Of a stretch of 64,000 bases of DNA, positions 21,901-32,110 are shown in pieces. Under the pieces are notes generated by a model, which saw only the letters and a list, made by a program, of their open reading frames with translations, had not been told where the DNA came from and made no database searches. The DNA lies in assembly GCF_019112545.1 (NCBI RefSeq), contig NW_025064883.1:2043919-2107918 (forward strand), written 5' to 3'. A program made the translations under genes and the position numbers. The DNA comes from Guyanagaster necrorhizus (taxonomy: Eukaryota; Basidiomycota; Agaricomycetes; Agaricales; Physalacriaceae). Positions within the stretch are counted from its first letter, which is position 1. The number at the start of each line of letters is the position of its first letter.

Positions 21901-23176
21901 CTTCTAAAAACTTGTCCAGTTCCTGTTGCTCGTTATTGCTAAGTGGGTAACACTTGCAATCCAGGTTGGCATTTGCGTTAGGAGTTAATTCGATTGCATG
22001 GTCCCAGGGTTTGGCATTGGGTAGTTCATTGAAACTTTCTTTTTCAAATAAATCCCAGTAGTTGCATGCCCAAGGTGGTACCATTTCCTTGAATGTCTTT
22101 TCCTCCTTTTCGGCATTAGCCTTTGCTGCTAGGTCATTAGCATGGTGCATTGCTTGAATGCTAATGGCCCTTTGTAGGTCGATGGTGAGTATAGTTTCAC
22201 CTTCTTCTATTTCCTCATTCCATCAGTCCTCCGGATCATCATCTGGTAGTTGGAATGGGATTTTCTGGCACTGGCATCAAGCGAAAATGATACGTCCGGT
22301 CTTCCAATTGATTAATGGGTTGTGTCTGATTAGCCAATCATGACTGAGGAATACTTTCCTGGTTCCTAGATCAGTTACTGCAAGGTCGATCCATTCTGAG
22401 TGATCGCTGATAGTGAGCCTAAGCTCTACATATTCGGTGATTGACCCTGCTTGATTCTTTGTTCTATCTGCATTGTAGATGGGAATTGGTGCCGCTGTTG
22501 CTCAAGTAGGTAGTTGGTGTTTGGTGACAAAGACTTGATTGATGGAACTCCCCATGCAGCCACTGTCGATTAGGGCAGTGACTGCATAGGTCGATCGAGA
22601 TGTTAACGTCTCAATCTGTGCTTTGGTTATCAAATCCTGCCCTGAAGATTTGGATCGTTGGACGAATCTTTGTGGTCCATAGAGTTTGTCCAACCATTCC
22701 AAGGCCTGACACCTTTCAGCTTTCTGCATTCCCATGATCATGTCATTGATCACTTCTTCCACACGACTTTTGTGTATCCAATTCTTGAGCACAGCTTTTG
22801 CCATTGCTTCATTTTTTGCATCTTTGATTGTCTGCCAAGTCCATTCAGTTTCAAATGGTTTGAGCCAGACTGTGGGGCTTGCTGCTCCCATTCGGTCCAT
22901 GGGCAATTCAGTCTGTTTTTTATTTTTAGTTTGATGAACCTTTGATGATGATGCATCTGTGGGGCTCTCTGCCCCTCTTCGGCCCTTCGTCAGTGCTTGA
23001 GTTATAAGATTTGATTCCTTAGGCGATTCTGATTAGTGAATAATATGGTCAGGTATATTCGAATGCACACATAATTTAGACATAGGGGGTAATACTACAG
23101 AAGATAAATTGTCAGTCTGTCCAGCAGAATGTGACCTATTATTCAGTTCTTGGGCTGAACTAGTGGAATCACTCAC
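18912..23176 (-). pseudogene. A3 Pol, one 19-bp deletion in integrase
   Basis: Minus strand; starts at a GTG overlapping the gag stop. The protease motif ALIDSGCMGSS is intact near 22550-22580. RT YLDD is intact near 21490-21510. RNase H at about 20850-21130. In the integrase zinc finger, 19 bases between two TCAAAG copies are missing near 20337-20343, removing the Cys-x2-Cys and shifting the frame; the rest of integrase (SDRDPQF near 20070, the TEWANQEIKKYL block near 19960), the GPF region and the chromodomain (19215-19400) continue in the new frame to 18912. Stops occur, mostly TGA. Confidence 0.92.
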
Positions 23177-24990
23177 TGTTTGGCCTGGTCTTTTACCTCC
23201 TTGGGTTGATCATCATCCCTGAGATCCTGTGCTTCCTTCATCAACTCCGCAATCTCCACTCTGATGTCCTCCTGCATGCATTTATTCTTCTTCTTCAGGC
23301 AGTTCTGCACCATGTGGCCTGGCTGTCCACAATTGAAGCACTTTCCCTCCTTCTTGAGGTGATCCACATCATTCTGCTTACCCGTTCTGGTACTTGGGCC
23401 CTTACCAGTTTGCTTCCCATCATTCTGGGAAGTTGGGGCTGAGCTGCTGGGCCTGGCAGACATGGTCATGTAGGAGGTAGAGGGCTTCGAGCCCTGTCCC
23501 TGGTACCTGTGTTGGTCCCACAGGTTCGTTGCTTCTGCCTTCTGTCATTGTCATTCCTGCCACATCATGACGATCCTTGCCTTCCAGTTATCGTATCTGA
23601 TTGGCATGCTGTGTCCAAGATCCAATATGGTCTTTAAATAATGAGGTGGCACTCCCTGCTTCATATACTCGACCATCCATCCTGAGTCAGCGACATCCTC
23701 CCAGATTCCAGCAAGCTTTTCTAGTCGCTCCAATTCATCAAAGTAGTCTGATGCTACTTTGTCGCCCATCCGGTATTCTTTCATCTTCAACTTGTGGACT
23801 TCTCGGACCATAGGGTCCATGAACTTGTCATGGATCATTTGCTTCAGTACTGCCCAGGTGGGGTACCAGTGATATTGTCGGGTGGTCGACCAGAAGTTCA
23901 GGGCCAGTAGTACCCACCATACTTTGGCCTTGTCTTGAAAGTAGGTGGTGGCATAGTTTACCTTGTACATGTCATGAAGGAAGTATGAGGCGAAGACCTG
24001 GGAATATTGGTTGCAGTCCATAAGAAAGCAGTCAATATCGTCTGAAGCCCCTTTAAAAGGAAGGTGCTCCCTCCCAAGCATCGGTCTGACGTTCAATATA
24101 TGCACCTTTGGATCGAGAGGTGACATCAGATTCAGGGGTTCTCCTCCAGGGGGACCTGCCCAATCTGTTAGGGGCCCTGGAAAGGAATATAGTGACCCAT
24201 CATCGGCAATGGGACTCCTTAGCATTGGTGGCCCTTTTTTTCGAATGATCTGCCCATCCTTGATGGTCCACCCCTGTGCTGTTGCTTCAGGGTCATCCTT
24301 CTTTTCATCAGTTGGACCTGATCTGGTTGCTTCATTAGATGGTGGCTGTCCTCCTAGTAGTCGGCTTCCTGTGCTGGTCCAGGGATTTGGGTGGTAGATT
24401 CTCAGCTGTCCATAGGATCGGGTTAGCTGAGATGCTGTACTGCGGATAGCCAATGTGGCGAGTGAGTATCTTGATGTCACTGTTCGAATTGAGGATGCCG
24501 TATTTGCTGACTTGGGCGGCATCACACTCAGCATCCATGGTATTGGTGCCTCCTGTTTGCCAAACCTTGGTTGGTATGGTGGCATTGCCATCATCTGGTA
24601 ATGTAAAAAGTGCTGATTGAAAGTAAAAATCACATGCTCAGTCGTGGCATACTGTAAAATTTCTTTCTGCTCAATGGGATCAGTGGCGGTATACCTCCAC
24701 CTCAGGGATGATCATAGCCACTGATCATCCCTCTATAGTTCGGCTACCTGCTGCTGGTATAGCCACACAAACTCCTCCTCCTGTGCCTCTTGTTCCCGTC
24801 GCTTCCTTTCTTGTTCTTGGCATGTTGTCATACTGACGATACTTCTCCACTCAAGGATGGGGTCCACTGCTTGGCCCCCTTGGTCCTCCTCTTTGGCCTC
24901 ATTGTCCTCTTTGGCCTCCTTGTTGGTGGTCCCCTCAAGGAGGGAACTGCCTTGCTGGCTGAAGGTTTCCGGAGTGAGTAGGTTCAGGCT
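23173..24990 (-). pseudogene. A3 Gag main region (capsid and CCHC)
   Basis: Minus strand. From about 24633 to 23551 the capsid part is open for 360 codons without a stop, including ASDDIDCFLMDC and YFDELERLEKLAGI. The CCHC knuckle CFNCGQPGHMVQNC is intact near 23300-23345. The upstream part (24640-24990) has stops around the QQQVAEL and DDQWL stretch. Ends at TGA 23173-23175. This is the best preserved Gag in family A. Confidence 0.85.
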
Positions 24991-26227
24991 GAGTACTTGA
25001 CTCAGCGTTGTCAGGTCCAGGTTGAGGAGTAGGCTCCCAGTCAGGCTGCTCCTCTTCCCCTTCTGCTGGTGGTGCTACTGCTCTGCGATACTGGTGGAAG
25101 TTTCTGTAGAACCAGGGGCAAAGGAAGAGGGCAGCGATTGGCCCATCGAGAATCCTTTTGAGGTCTCTGGTGGAGTCAATATGTTCGTCATCACCCTCGA
25201 CTGTTCCCATGTCTGATGGTATCCTATTTCCCCAGATGGAGATATCGTCAGTTTTGGCGATAGTGTCTGTCCTGTATGATAGCGGATGGTTGTCGTCGAG
25301 GAGTGTCGGCTCCCTCCAGTGGTAGTTGTTGGCATGAACGATTCTGGTAATTGGCTTGGTCCAGGAGTCAGGCTCACTGGTGGGAGTGGCCAGTTCCCAG
25401 AATAGAGAGTCAGTAATGCTGATCGGAGAATGGTTGATTCGGTGAGAGGCATAGTGGTGGCTAGTCTCTGCCTGTCCTTCAAGGAACTGGGCAAGAGACT
25501 GGGGGGTTGGTCATATTGGGTCTGGTACCACTAGATCACACCTTGGTAGGTGTGAGGCTCCTTCCTGGCCTTGTTCCAATCTACTGGCTGCTCTTGATGC
25601 TGCTTGCCAGTATCGGACCTTGTTTCTATCGGTGTCATCAAAGAAGAGGTCGGAACTACTGACCCTTGTTCCTCTTCCACTGCTCCTTGTGGTACTTCTG
25701 GTGCCTGGAGCCACCCGAATGGCATCCAGAGAGTCTCTAGCCCAGCACCCAATTCCAGACTGGGCAACGGTGGTTCTTGACGCAGTGATGCTGTGCTCAG
25801 GGGAGGGGATGGGGGTGTCAGATTGGGTTCATTGAAACCCTGTAGCCCAAGAGTTTTCAGGGTCTCAGATGACTGCCGACAGGGGTCTTGGGGGGTATTC
25901 GTGTTGTTGCTGCTGCTGCTCCTCTTCCCTAGAATGCCTTTGAGTCGAGCTCCCAGGCTCATTTTCTGTTTCTTCAGGGTGTCGGATAGAGTTTCAGACA
26001 GAGGCAGGGATGTCATGGAAGGGGAGGTCTGGTGTGACATTTCAAAGGATTGTGTGAATACGCTAGAACTCTTGATAGTGTCGAATTGCCCAGGTGGTAA
26101 TAGATTGGCATCCACAGCACAGCTGTATGATCACCAATAAACCGATCAAGATTCCAATGATAGAAGCTAAGAGTTTGAAGAACTCATGAGTAAAGTTTGG
26201 ATCGGACAGATTTAAGGCAGGGGGCAT
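24935..26227 (-). pseudogene. A3 Gag N-terminal region with hydrophobic segment
   Basis: Minus strand from ATG 26227 (MPPALNLSDPNFTHEFF) with the hydrophobic stretch KLLASIIGILIGLLVIIQ, then polar sequence. The same frame, without a shift, reaches 24935 and includes the conserved DDEHIDSTRDLKRILDGPIAALFL and EEEQPDWEPTPQPGPDNAESSTQP-like blocks. A few stops (for example near 26072, 26035). It overlaps the start of the main Gag frame by about 50 nt. Function unknown; it precedes the capsid in every copy that retains a 5' end. Confidence 0.65.
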
Positions 26228-26267
26228 TCAGTTCTCAGAGCGGTTAGGCTTGAGAAGAGAAGCAAGA

Positions 26268-26280
26268 AGCTTTGAGCTAA
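26268..26280 (-). other. A3 primer binding site, self-priming type
   Basis: Element strand TTAGCTCAAAGCT starts one base after the 5' LTR. It pairs at 12 of 13 positions with AGCTTCGAGCTAA in the LTR (26436-26448). Three positions differ from the A1/A4/A5 type, and all three are matched by changes in the partner. Confidence 0.7.
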
Positions 26281-26281
26281 T

Positions 26282-26807
26282 TGTTAAGCCCAAACTCCAC
26301 GTGACTATTAACACATGATAAACAGTTTGGTACCTCACACTTCAGGTATGTCTGACTGAGTTCACTGATGTGTTAACAGAGGTGTATGGTCAAGGCATTG
26401 CAAGTTGCTTGAGATAGGATGGTAGAGAATAAACTTTAGCTCGAAGCTGAGGTACTACAGTGAGAGCTATGCTACTTAAATACTGTTCTGTTATCATGCT
26501 ATAAATAAATGTTCACAAAAGATATTGTCTGCTGTAGAGCTGTTATCCTTGCTGTCGCCAGGCTCTCCACAAAAGCTGTTGTCTTGCTGTTGTGCTGGTT
26601 ATTATTGCAGTGCAAGGTGGGACAAAAGGAGCATTGTCTCTCTCTTCACAGCACACAGCAGCGTGATAGGAGAGTGACTGACTGGGCTGCTGAGCTAAGT
26701 GTTCCCATGGTCCTAAGTGCAGGTTAAGCACTCTGACTAAGCAAAGATAGGGGTCATTCCTGAGGAAAAAGAAAAGAAAATAGAAGAAAAGTGGAAAAAT
26801 CATAACA
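26282..26807 (-). repeat. A3 5' LTR
   Basis: 526 bp, same length as the 3' LTR and very similar; differences seen are mostly transitions. Confidence 0.95.
26436..26482 (-). promoter_or_regulatory. A3 LTR core promoter: TATA box and predicted transcript start
   Basis: On the minus strand TATTTAAG begins at 26482 and AGCTTCGAGCTAA begins at 26448, a 34-nt spacing. Confidence 0.6.
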
Positions 26808-26812
26808 GTTTC

Positions 26813-27760
26813 TTCCTCAGGGTTGATTTTGAGGTTGTACGCCTGTGTTTGGATAGCTTTTTGGAGAGAGTATCACTGAAGACATTTGCAAAATCGTGGT
26901 ACTCTACTGGCACTGATGAAAGATCTGCTGATTCTGCAGATGCAGCTTTGGCTCCAATATTAGGCAAGGAAGGCTGCAATGTGAACTGCTGAGCACTTTC
27001 TTCTGCACTAGCTCAGACAAATATAGTAGCAGATATGATAGAGATCTTTGGATGTGCTTTCGTAGTAAAAGATTCTGAGAGAGAATAGGAGTAGATAGGT
27101 TCATATGAGAATGGAGTCCATCAGTTATCTGGAGTTGATTTGAAATAGAGTGAAGCCCTAGGAGTTGGACTGATGGAGTCCAGTGAGCACAGAAGTCCTG
27201 GATTTGAGCTGGAAGGCTCAGAGAGGGGTGGACTGTTGTCCTGTGGGCATGGAAGTCCCTGGAATGTGGTGGAGGCCATGAAATTAGTTGGAGTGAGATC
27301 TTGGTAGCTTGAGCAGAAAATAATACTGTTCTCAACTCAGTCAATCAGTGGATTGTAGCAGGAGAGCCAGTTGTATTCTAGGACAAGATTGCAAGACAAA
27401 TCCAGAGAAGTGACATAGAAGTCAGTGGGAAAGGTGTCTCTGGATGGGAAACAGATGAGAATGGTTGCGATTTGAGATATACAGCTCTCAATAGAGCCAT
27501 CAAATAATTGAAGTTGCACACTAAGGATAGTTTTAATGGGAATTTCATTAGCAGCTACATACTTGGTGTCAACAAAGCAGTGGCTAGAGCCAGAATCAAT
27601 AAGGGCAAGAAAATGCAGAATGATACAAGTTGGGAAACCATCAGGTTCCATAGTAGTCGGTAATTCTGCTGAGAGGGGAATGTGGAAGGAGTGATTAGAA
27701 AGGGATGTTGTATTGAGAGTGATAATCTCCAGTGTGCAAATAGAGTCAATGCAACCCTGA
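26813..27760 (-). pseudogene. B1 Pol, N-terminal part (protease and start of RT)
   Basis: Minus strand. Aspartic protease with ALIDSGSSHCFVD near 27580-27610 and the [14 protein letters not shown] block near 27340-27390, typical of gypsy proteases. The spacer toward RT follows (YHDFANVFSDTL-like block) and is cut at 26812 by A3. The RT continues at 18348. Stops are present. Confidence 0.8.
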
Positions 27761-28274
27761 ACTCACATGAAAGGAACAGGGTTGCTTCCTAGTTTTCTGA
27801 CTCTGTCAGGGCCAGTTTCATGAGAGCAGTGTCGACTTTTGCTGCACAACCCTTGGTGGAGGCTGCTGCCTTCTGCTTGTTGCAGTCTTTGGTCTTGTGT
27901 TTGGCTCCACAAAACATGCAAAGGTTGTTCTGGTGCTGGCAGTCTTTTTCTTCCTGAGTAAGACAGCCATCTTTGCCTAGCTTGTCAGCATAGGGCTTAG
28001 AGATGATAGATTTCAGTGTGGAGCTGGAGTCCGAGGAAGAAGTGTTAGATCCCTTGGATTTGGGGTTGGGGGTTTTATTGTAATTAGGTTAGCAGGCAGT
28101 GAAGCTAGAGTGATTGTAGATTTCCCTACAGGAAGGTTGTCCTCCACTGGAGGCCAATCTAAAAAGACCTGGTTGTTCCTTTGAGGCAGAGGCCAGAATG
28201 TCTTCCATAAAAAACATGTTTGGATGGGTTTGTTCAGGATCGGTTTTTGTGGGTTCGATAAATGTGGTGGACAT
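27760..28274 (-). pseudogene. B1 Gag, internally deleted
   Basis: Minus strand, ATG at 28274 (MSTTFIEPTKTDPEQ). The N-terminal 60 residues are present, then at about 28080 the sequence jumps to the region just before the nucleocapsid. About 890 bp present in B2 (roughly 58805-59690), including the whole capsid domain, is missing. The CCHC knuckle CMFCGAKHKTKDC remains near 27880-27920. B1 therefore could not have made a normal capsid. Confidence 0.8.
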
Positions 28275-28300
28275 GGTAAAATTTTTGACTCAAGAGTTTG

Positions 28301-28311
28301 AGTTCAAATAT
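28301..28311 (-). other. B1 primer binding site, self-priming type
   Basis: Element strand ATATTTGAACT, two bases after the 5' LTR. It is a perfect 11-nt complement of AGTTCAAATAT in the LTR (36900-36910). Confidence 0.6.
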
Positions 28312-28313
28312 AC

Positions 28314-28512
28314 TGTTAGAAATGTGCCAATTTGAGTGGGCTTGGGTGCACATGCAGAGTCTGATAGAGTGTGTGGGCATTGACAAAGCTATTGGCAACA
28401 TCACTCTTGAGTTGGAGCCCAAGGATCTGAGTGGACAGAATGGAGTTCTATCAGAGAAGTGAACCTGAATATCCTTTGGAGCAGAATCCGATGGACGAGG
28501 TAGGGAGGAATT
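28314..28512 (-). repeat. B1 5' LTR, inner part (split by A4)
   Basis: 199 bp matching the left part of 13332-13830. It ends in GAATT, one copy of the A4 target duplication. Confidence 0.93.
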
Positions 28513-29044
28513 TGTTATGATTTTTCCTATTTTCTTTTCTTTTCTTTTCTTTTTCCTCAGAAATGACCCCTATTCTTGCTTAGTCAGGGTGCTTAGATCA
28601 GCGCTTAGGACCATGGGAATGCTTAGCTCAGCAACCCAGTCGGTCACTCTCTTATTGCATTGCTGTGTGCTGTGAAGGGAGAGACAATGTCCCTTTTGTC
28701 CTCCAACTGCGGCACAGCAGTAACAGCATAACAGCAAGACAACAACTATTGTGGAGAGTCTGGCAACAGCAGGAGTAACAGCTTAACAGCAGGACAATAC
28801 TTTTTGTGAACAGTTATTAATAGCTAGATAAGGATTTAGTATATAAGTAGTGTAGCTCTCACTGTAATACTCCAGTCTCGAACTAAAGTTTTACTTCACT
28901 ATCTCATCTCGAGCTCCTGCTACTTGCAACACCTTGACTACACAATACTAGTAACACACAAGTGAACTCTGATAGTATAACCCGAAGTGCGAGGTTCTAT
29001 CAATTTATCATGTGTTGCTAGTCACATGGAATTTGGGCTTAACA
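28513..29044 (+). repeat. A4 5' LTR
   Basis: 532 bp, TGTTATGATTT to GGGCTTAACA. Confidence 0.95.
28840..28886 (+). promoter_or_regulatory. A4 LTR core promoter: TATA box and predicted transcript start
   Basis: TATATAAG at 28840-28847 and AGTCTCGAACTAA at 28874-28886, 34 nt apart. The 13-mer is a perfect complement of the primer site at 29046-29058. Confidence 0.65.
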
Positions 29045-29045
29045 A

Positions 29046-29058
29046 TTAGTTCGAGACT
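29046..29058 (+). other. A4 primer binding site, self-priming type
   Basis: TTAGTTCGAGACT, one base after the LTR, 13 of 13 complementary to the LTR sequence at 28874-28886. Confidence 0.7.
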
Positions 29059-29100
29059 TCTCGCTTCCCTTTCTCAGGCCCAACTGTGCTGAGAAACTGA

Positions 29101-30309
29101 ATGCCCCTTGTCTTAAATCCATCCGACCCGAACTTTACTCATGAGTTCTTCGAACTCTTAGCTTCTATCATTAGAACCTTAATCGGTTTGTTGGTGATCA
29201 TACAGCTGTGCTGTGGATGCCAATCTATTACCATCTGAGCAATTCGACACTACCAAGAGTTCCAGCGTATTCACACAATCCTTCGAAATGTCATGCCAGA
29301 CCTCCCCCTCCATGACATCCCTGCCTCTGTCCAAAACTCCATCCGACACCCTGAAGAAACAGAAGACAAGCCTGAGAGCTCAACTCAAAGGCGTTCTAGG
29401 GAAGAGGAGGAGCAGCAGCAGCAACACAAGTATCCCCCAAGACCCCCATCGGCAGTCATCTGAGACCCTAGAAACCCTTAGGCTACAGGGTTTTGATGAA
29501 CCCGACCTGACACTCCCATCTCCTCCCCCAAGCACAGCATCACTGTGTCAAGAACAACTGTCACCCAGTCTGGAATTGGGTGCTGGGCTAGAGACTCCCT
29601 GGATGCCATTTGGATGGCTCCAAGGGCCAGAAGTACTGACAGGCATGAACCCCAACATGCCTCATCAACAAGAAGTAGTGGAAGGGGTACAAGGGCCAGT
29701 AGTCCTGACCTCTTCTTTGATGACACCAACAGGGACGAGGTCTGATACTGGCAAGCAGCATCAAGAGCGGCCAGTAGACTTGAACAGGGAGGAACCCCAC
29801 ATCTACCAAGGCATGGTCCAGTGGTACCAAACCCAATACGGCCAACCCTTTAGTCCCTTGCTAAGTTCATCAATGCTCCCAACTCTCCATTCCGGGAATC
29901 AGCCACTCCCACCAGTAGCCCTGACCCCTGGACAAGACCAGCTGCTGGAGTCATTCATGCCGACAACTACTATCACCAGCAGCCACCATTCCTTGATGAC
30001 AACTGCCCGCTATCATACAGGACAGACATCATCGCCGAAACTGACAATATCCCTATCTGAAGAGATAAGATACCATCAGACCTCAGATCAATCGGGGGAG
30101 ACAACAAACATATTAACCCCACTGGGGATCTCAAAAGGGTCCTCGATGGGCCAATCGCTGCTCTTTTCCTCTGCCCCCAGTTCTACAGAAACTTCCACTG
30201 GTATCGCCAAGTAGTGATGCCACCAACAGAAGGAGAAGAGAAGCAGCCTGACTGGAAGCCTACTCCTCGACCCAGACCTGATGACGCTGAGTCAAGTACT
30301 CAGCCCTGA
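29101..30309 (+). pseudogene. A4 Gag N-terminal region with hydrophobic segment
   Basis: ATG 29101 (MPLVLNPSDPNFTHEFF), hydrophobic stretch ELLASIIRTLIGLLVIIQ, then a polar region; the frame lacks the 1756-type stop of A1 and stays open past it to near 29460. Later blocks (DLFFDDTNRDEV near 29715-29745; EEKQPDWKPTPRP near 30235-30270) match A1 and A3. Stops at about 29239, 29461, 29743, 30058 and 30307. An overlapping frame (29213-30214, 333 codons) is open but I judge it a shadow. Confidence 0.6.
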
Positions 30310-32110
30310 CCTACTTGCCCCAGGAACCTTCGGCCAGCAAGGCAGTTCCCTCCTCGAGGAGACCACCAACAAGAGGGCCGAAGGGGACAACGAGGCCGAG
30401 GAGGAGGATCAAGGGGGCCGAGCAGTGGACCCCATCCTTGAATGAGAGAGCATTGTTAGCATAACCACACGCCAAGAACAAGAGAAGAAGCGACAGGAAC
30501 AAGAGGTGCGGGAGGAGGAATTTATTCGGTTATACCAAGAGCAGGTAGCCAAATTATAGAGGGATGATCGCTGGCTACAATCATCCCTAGGACGAAGGTA
30601 CATTGCCACTGATCCTGTTAAGCGGGAAGAGATTTTACAGTATGCCATGACTGAGCACACCATTTTTAATTTCAATCAGCATTTTTTACATTACCAGATG
30701 ATGGCAATGCCGCCATACCAACCAAGATTTGGCAAACAGGAGGCACCAATACCAAGTGTGATGCCACCCAAATTGGCAAACACGGCATCCTCAATTCAAA
30801 CAGCAACATCAAGATACTTGCTCGCCATCTCAGCTGTCCACAGCATGGCATCTCGGCTGATCCGATCCTATGGACAGCTGAGAATTTACCACCCAAATCC
30901 CTGGACCAGCACAGGAAGCTGATTATTGGGAGGACAGCTGCCATCTGATGAAGCAACTGGGTCAGTTCTGACTGATGAGAAGAAGGATGACCCCGAAGCA
31001 ATGGCACAGGGGTGGACCATCAAGGACAGATGGATTGTCCGAAAAGAAGGACCACTGATGCCAAGAAGTCCCATCACCGATGATAGGTCCTTATATTCCT
31101 TTCCAGGGCCCCCGATGGACTGGGCAGGTCCCCCTAGAAGGGAACTCCCAAATTCAATATTGCCTCTTGATCCAAAGGCACATATACTAAATGTCAGGCC
31201 AACGCTCAGGTGGGAGCCTCTTCCTTTTAAAGGGGCTTCAGATGATATTGACTGCTTCCTCATGGACTGCAACCAATATTTCCAGGTCTTTGCCTCATAC
31301 TTCCTTCATGACATGTACAAGGTGAATTACACTACCATCTACTTCAAAGACAAGGCAAAAGTATGGTGGGTGTTACTAGCCTCTAACTTCTGGTCGACCA
31401 CATGGCAACATAATCGGTACCCCGCCTGGCAAGTACTAAAGCAGATGATCCATGACAAATTCACAGATCCTGCTGTATGCGAAGTCCACAAATCGAAGAT
31501 GAAGGAATACAAGATGGGTGACAAAGTGGCGCCCGACTACTTTGATGAACTGGAGCGACTCAGGAAGCTTGCTGGAATCTGAGAGGATGTGGCCGACTCA
31601 GGACACATGGTCGAGTATATGAAGCGAGGAGTACCACCTCACTACCTAAAGACGATTTCAGATCTCAGCCATAGCATGCTGATCGGCTATGATGATTGGA
31701 AGGCATGGATCACACTAATGTGGCAGGAGCAACAATGACAGAAGGCAGAAGCGATGAACCTGTGGGAGCAGCACAGGTACCAGAGACAGGGCTTGAAGCC
31801 CTCCCCCTCCTGGCCAACCACATCCACCAGGCCTGGCAGCTCAGCCCCAACTTCTGACAATGACGGGAAGCAAACTGGTAAGGGCCCAAGTACCAGAACG
31901 GGTAAGCAGACCAATGTGGATCACCTCAAGAAGGAGGGAAAATGTTTCAATTGTGGCCAACCAGGCCACATGGTGCAGAATTGCCCAGAGAAGAAGAACA
32001 AGTGCATGCAGGAGGATATCAGGGCACAAATCGCCGAGTTAACAAAGAAAGCACAGGACCTCAGGGAAGATGACAAACCCGAGGAGGAAAAAGACGGGGC
32101 TGAGCAGTAG
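30281..32110 (+). pseudogene. A4 Gag main region (capsid and CCHC)
   Basis: ATG 30281 is in this frame, +1 from the N-terminal region. Acidic stretch, then FNFNQHFLHYQM (30660-30700), capsid region (31170-31730) with ASDDIDCFLMDC and YFDELERL, and an intact CCHC knuckle CFNCGQPGHMVQNC near 31943-31985. Stops at about 30443, 30557, 30920 and 31580 among others. Ends at TAG 32108-32110, overlapping pol by the same geometry as in A1. Confidence 0.82.

Larger units (their letters stand above)
18349..26807 (-). mobile_element. A3: near-complete family A chromovirus nested in B1 pol
   Basis: 8459 bp with LTRs of 526 bp at each end and the duplication GTTTC at 18344-18348 and 26808-26812. Leader, gag in two frames, pol and polypurine tract are all present in order. 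Stops and one 19-bp deletion in the integrase disable it. The LTR pair is very similar, indicating a fairly recent insertion. Its priming sequences differ from A1, A4 and A5, so it is a separate subfamily. Confidence 0.95.
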
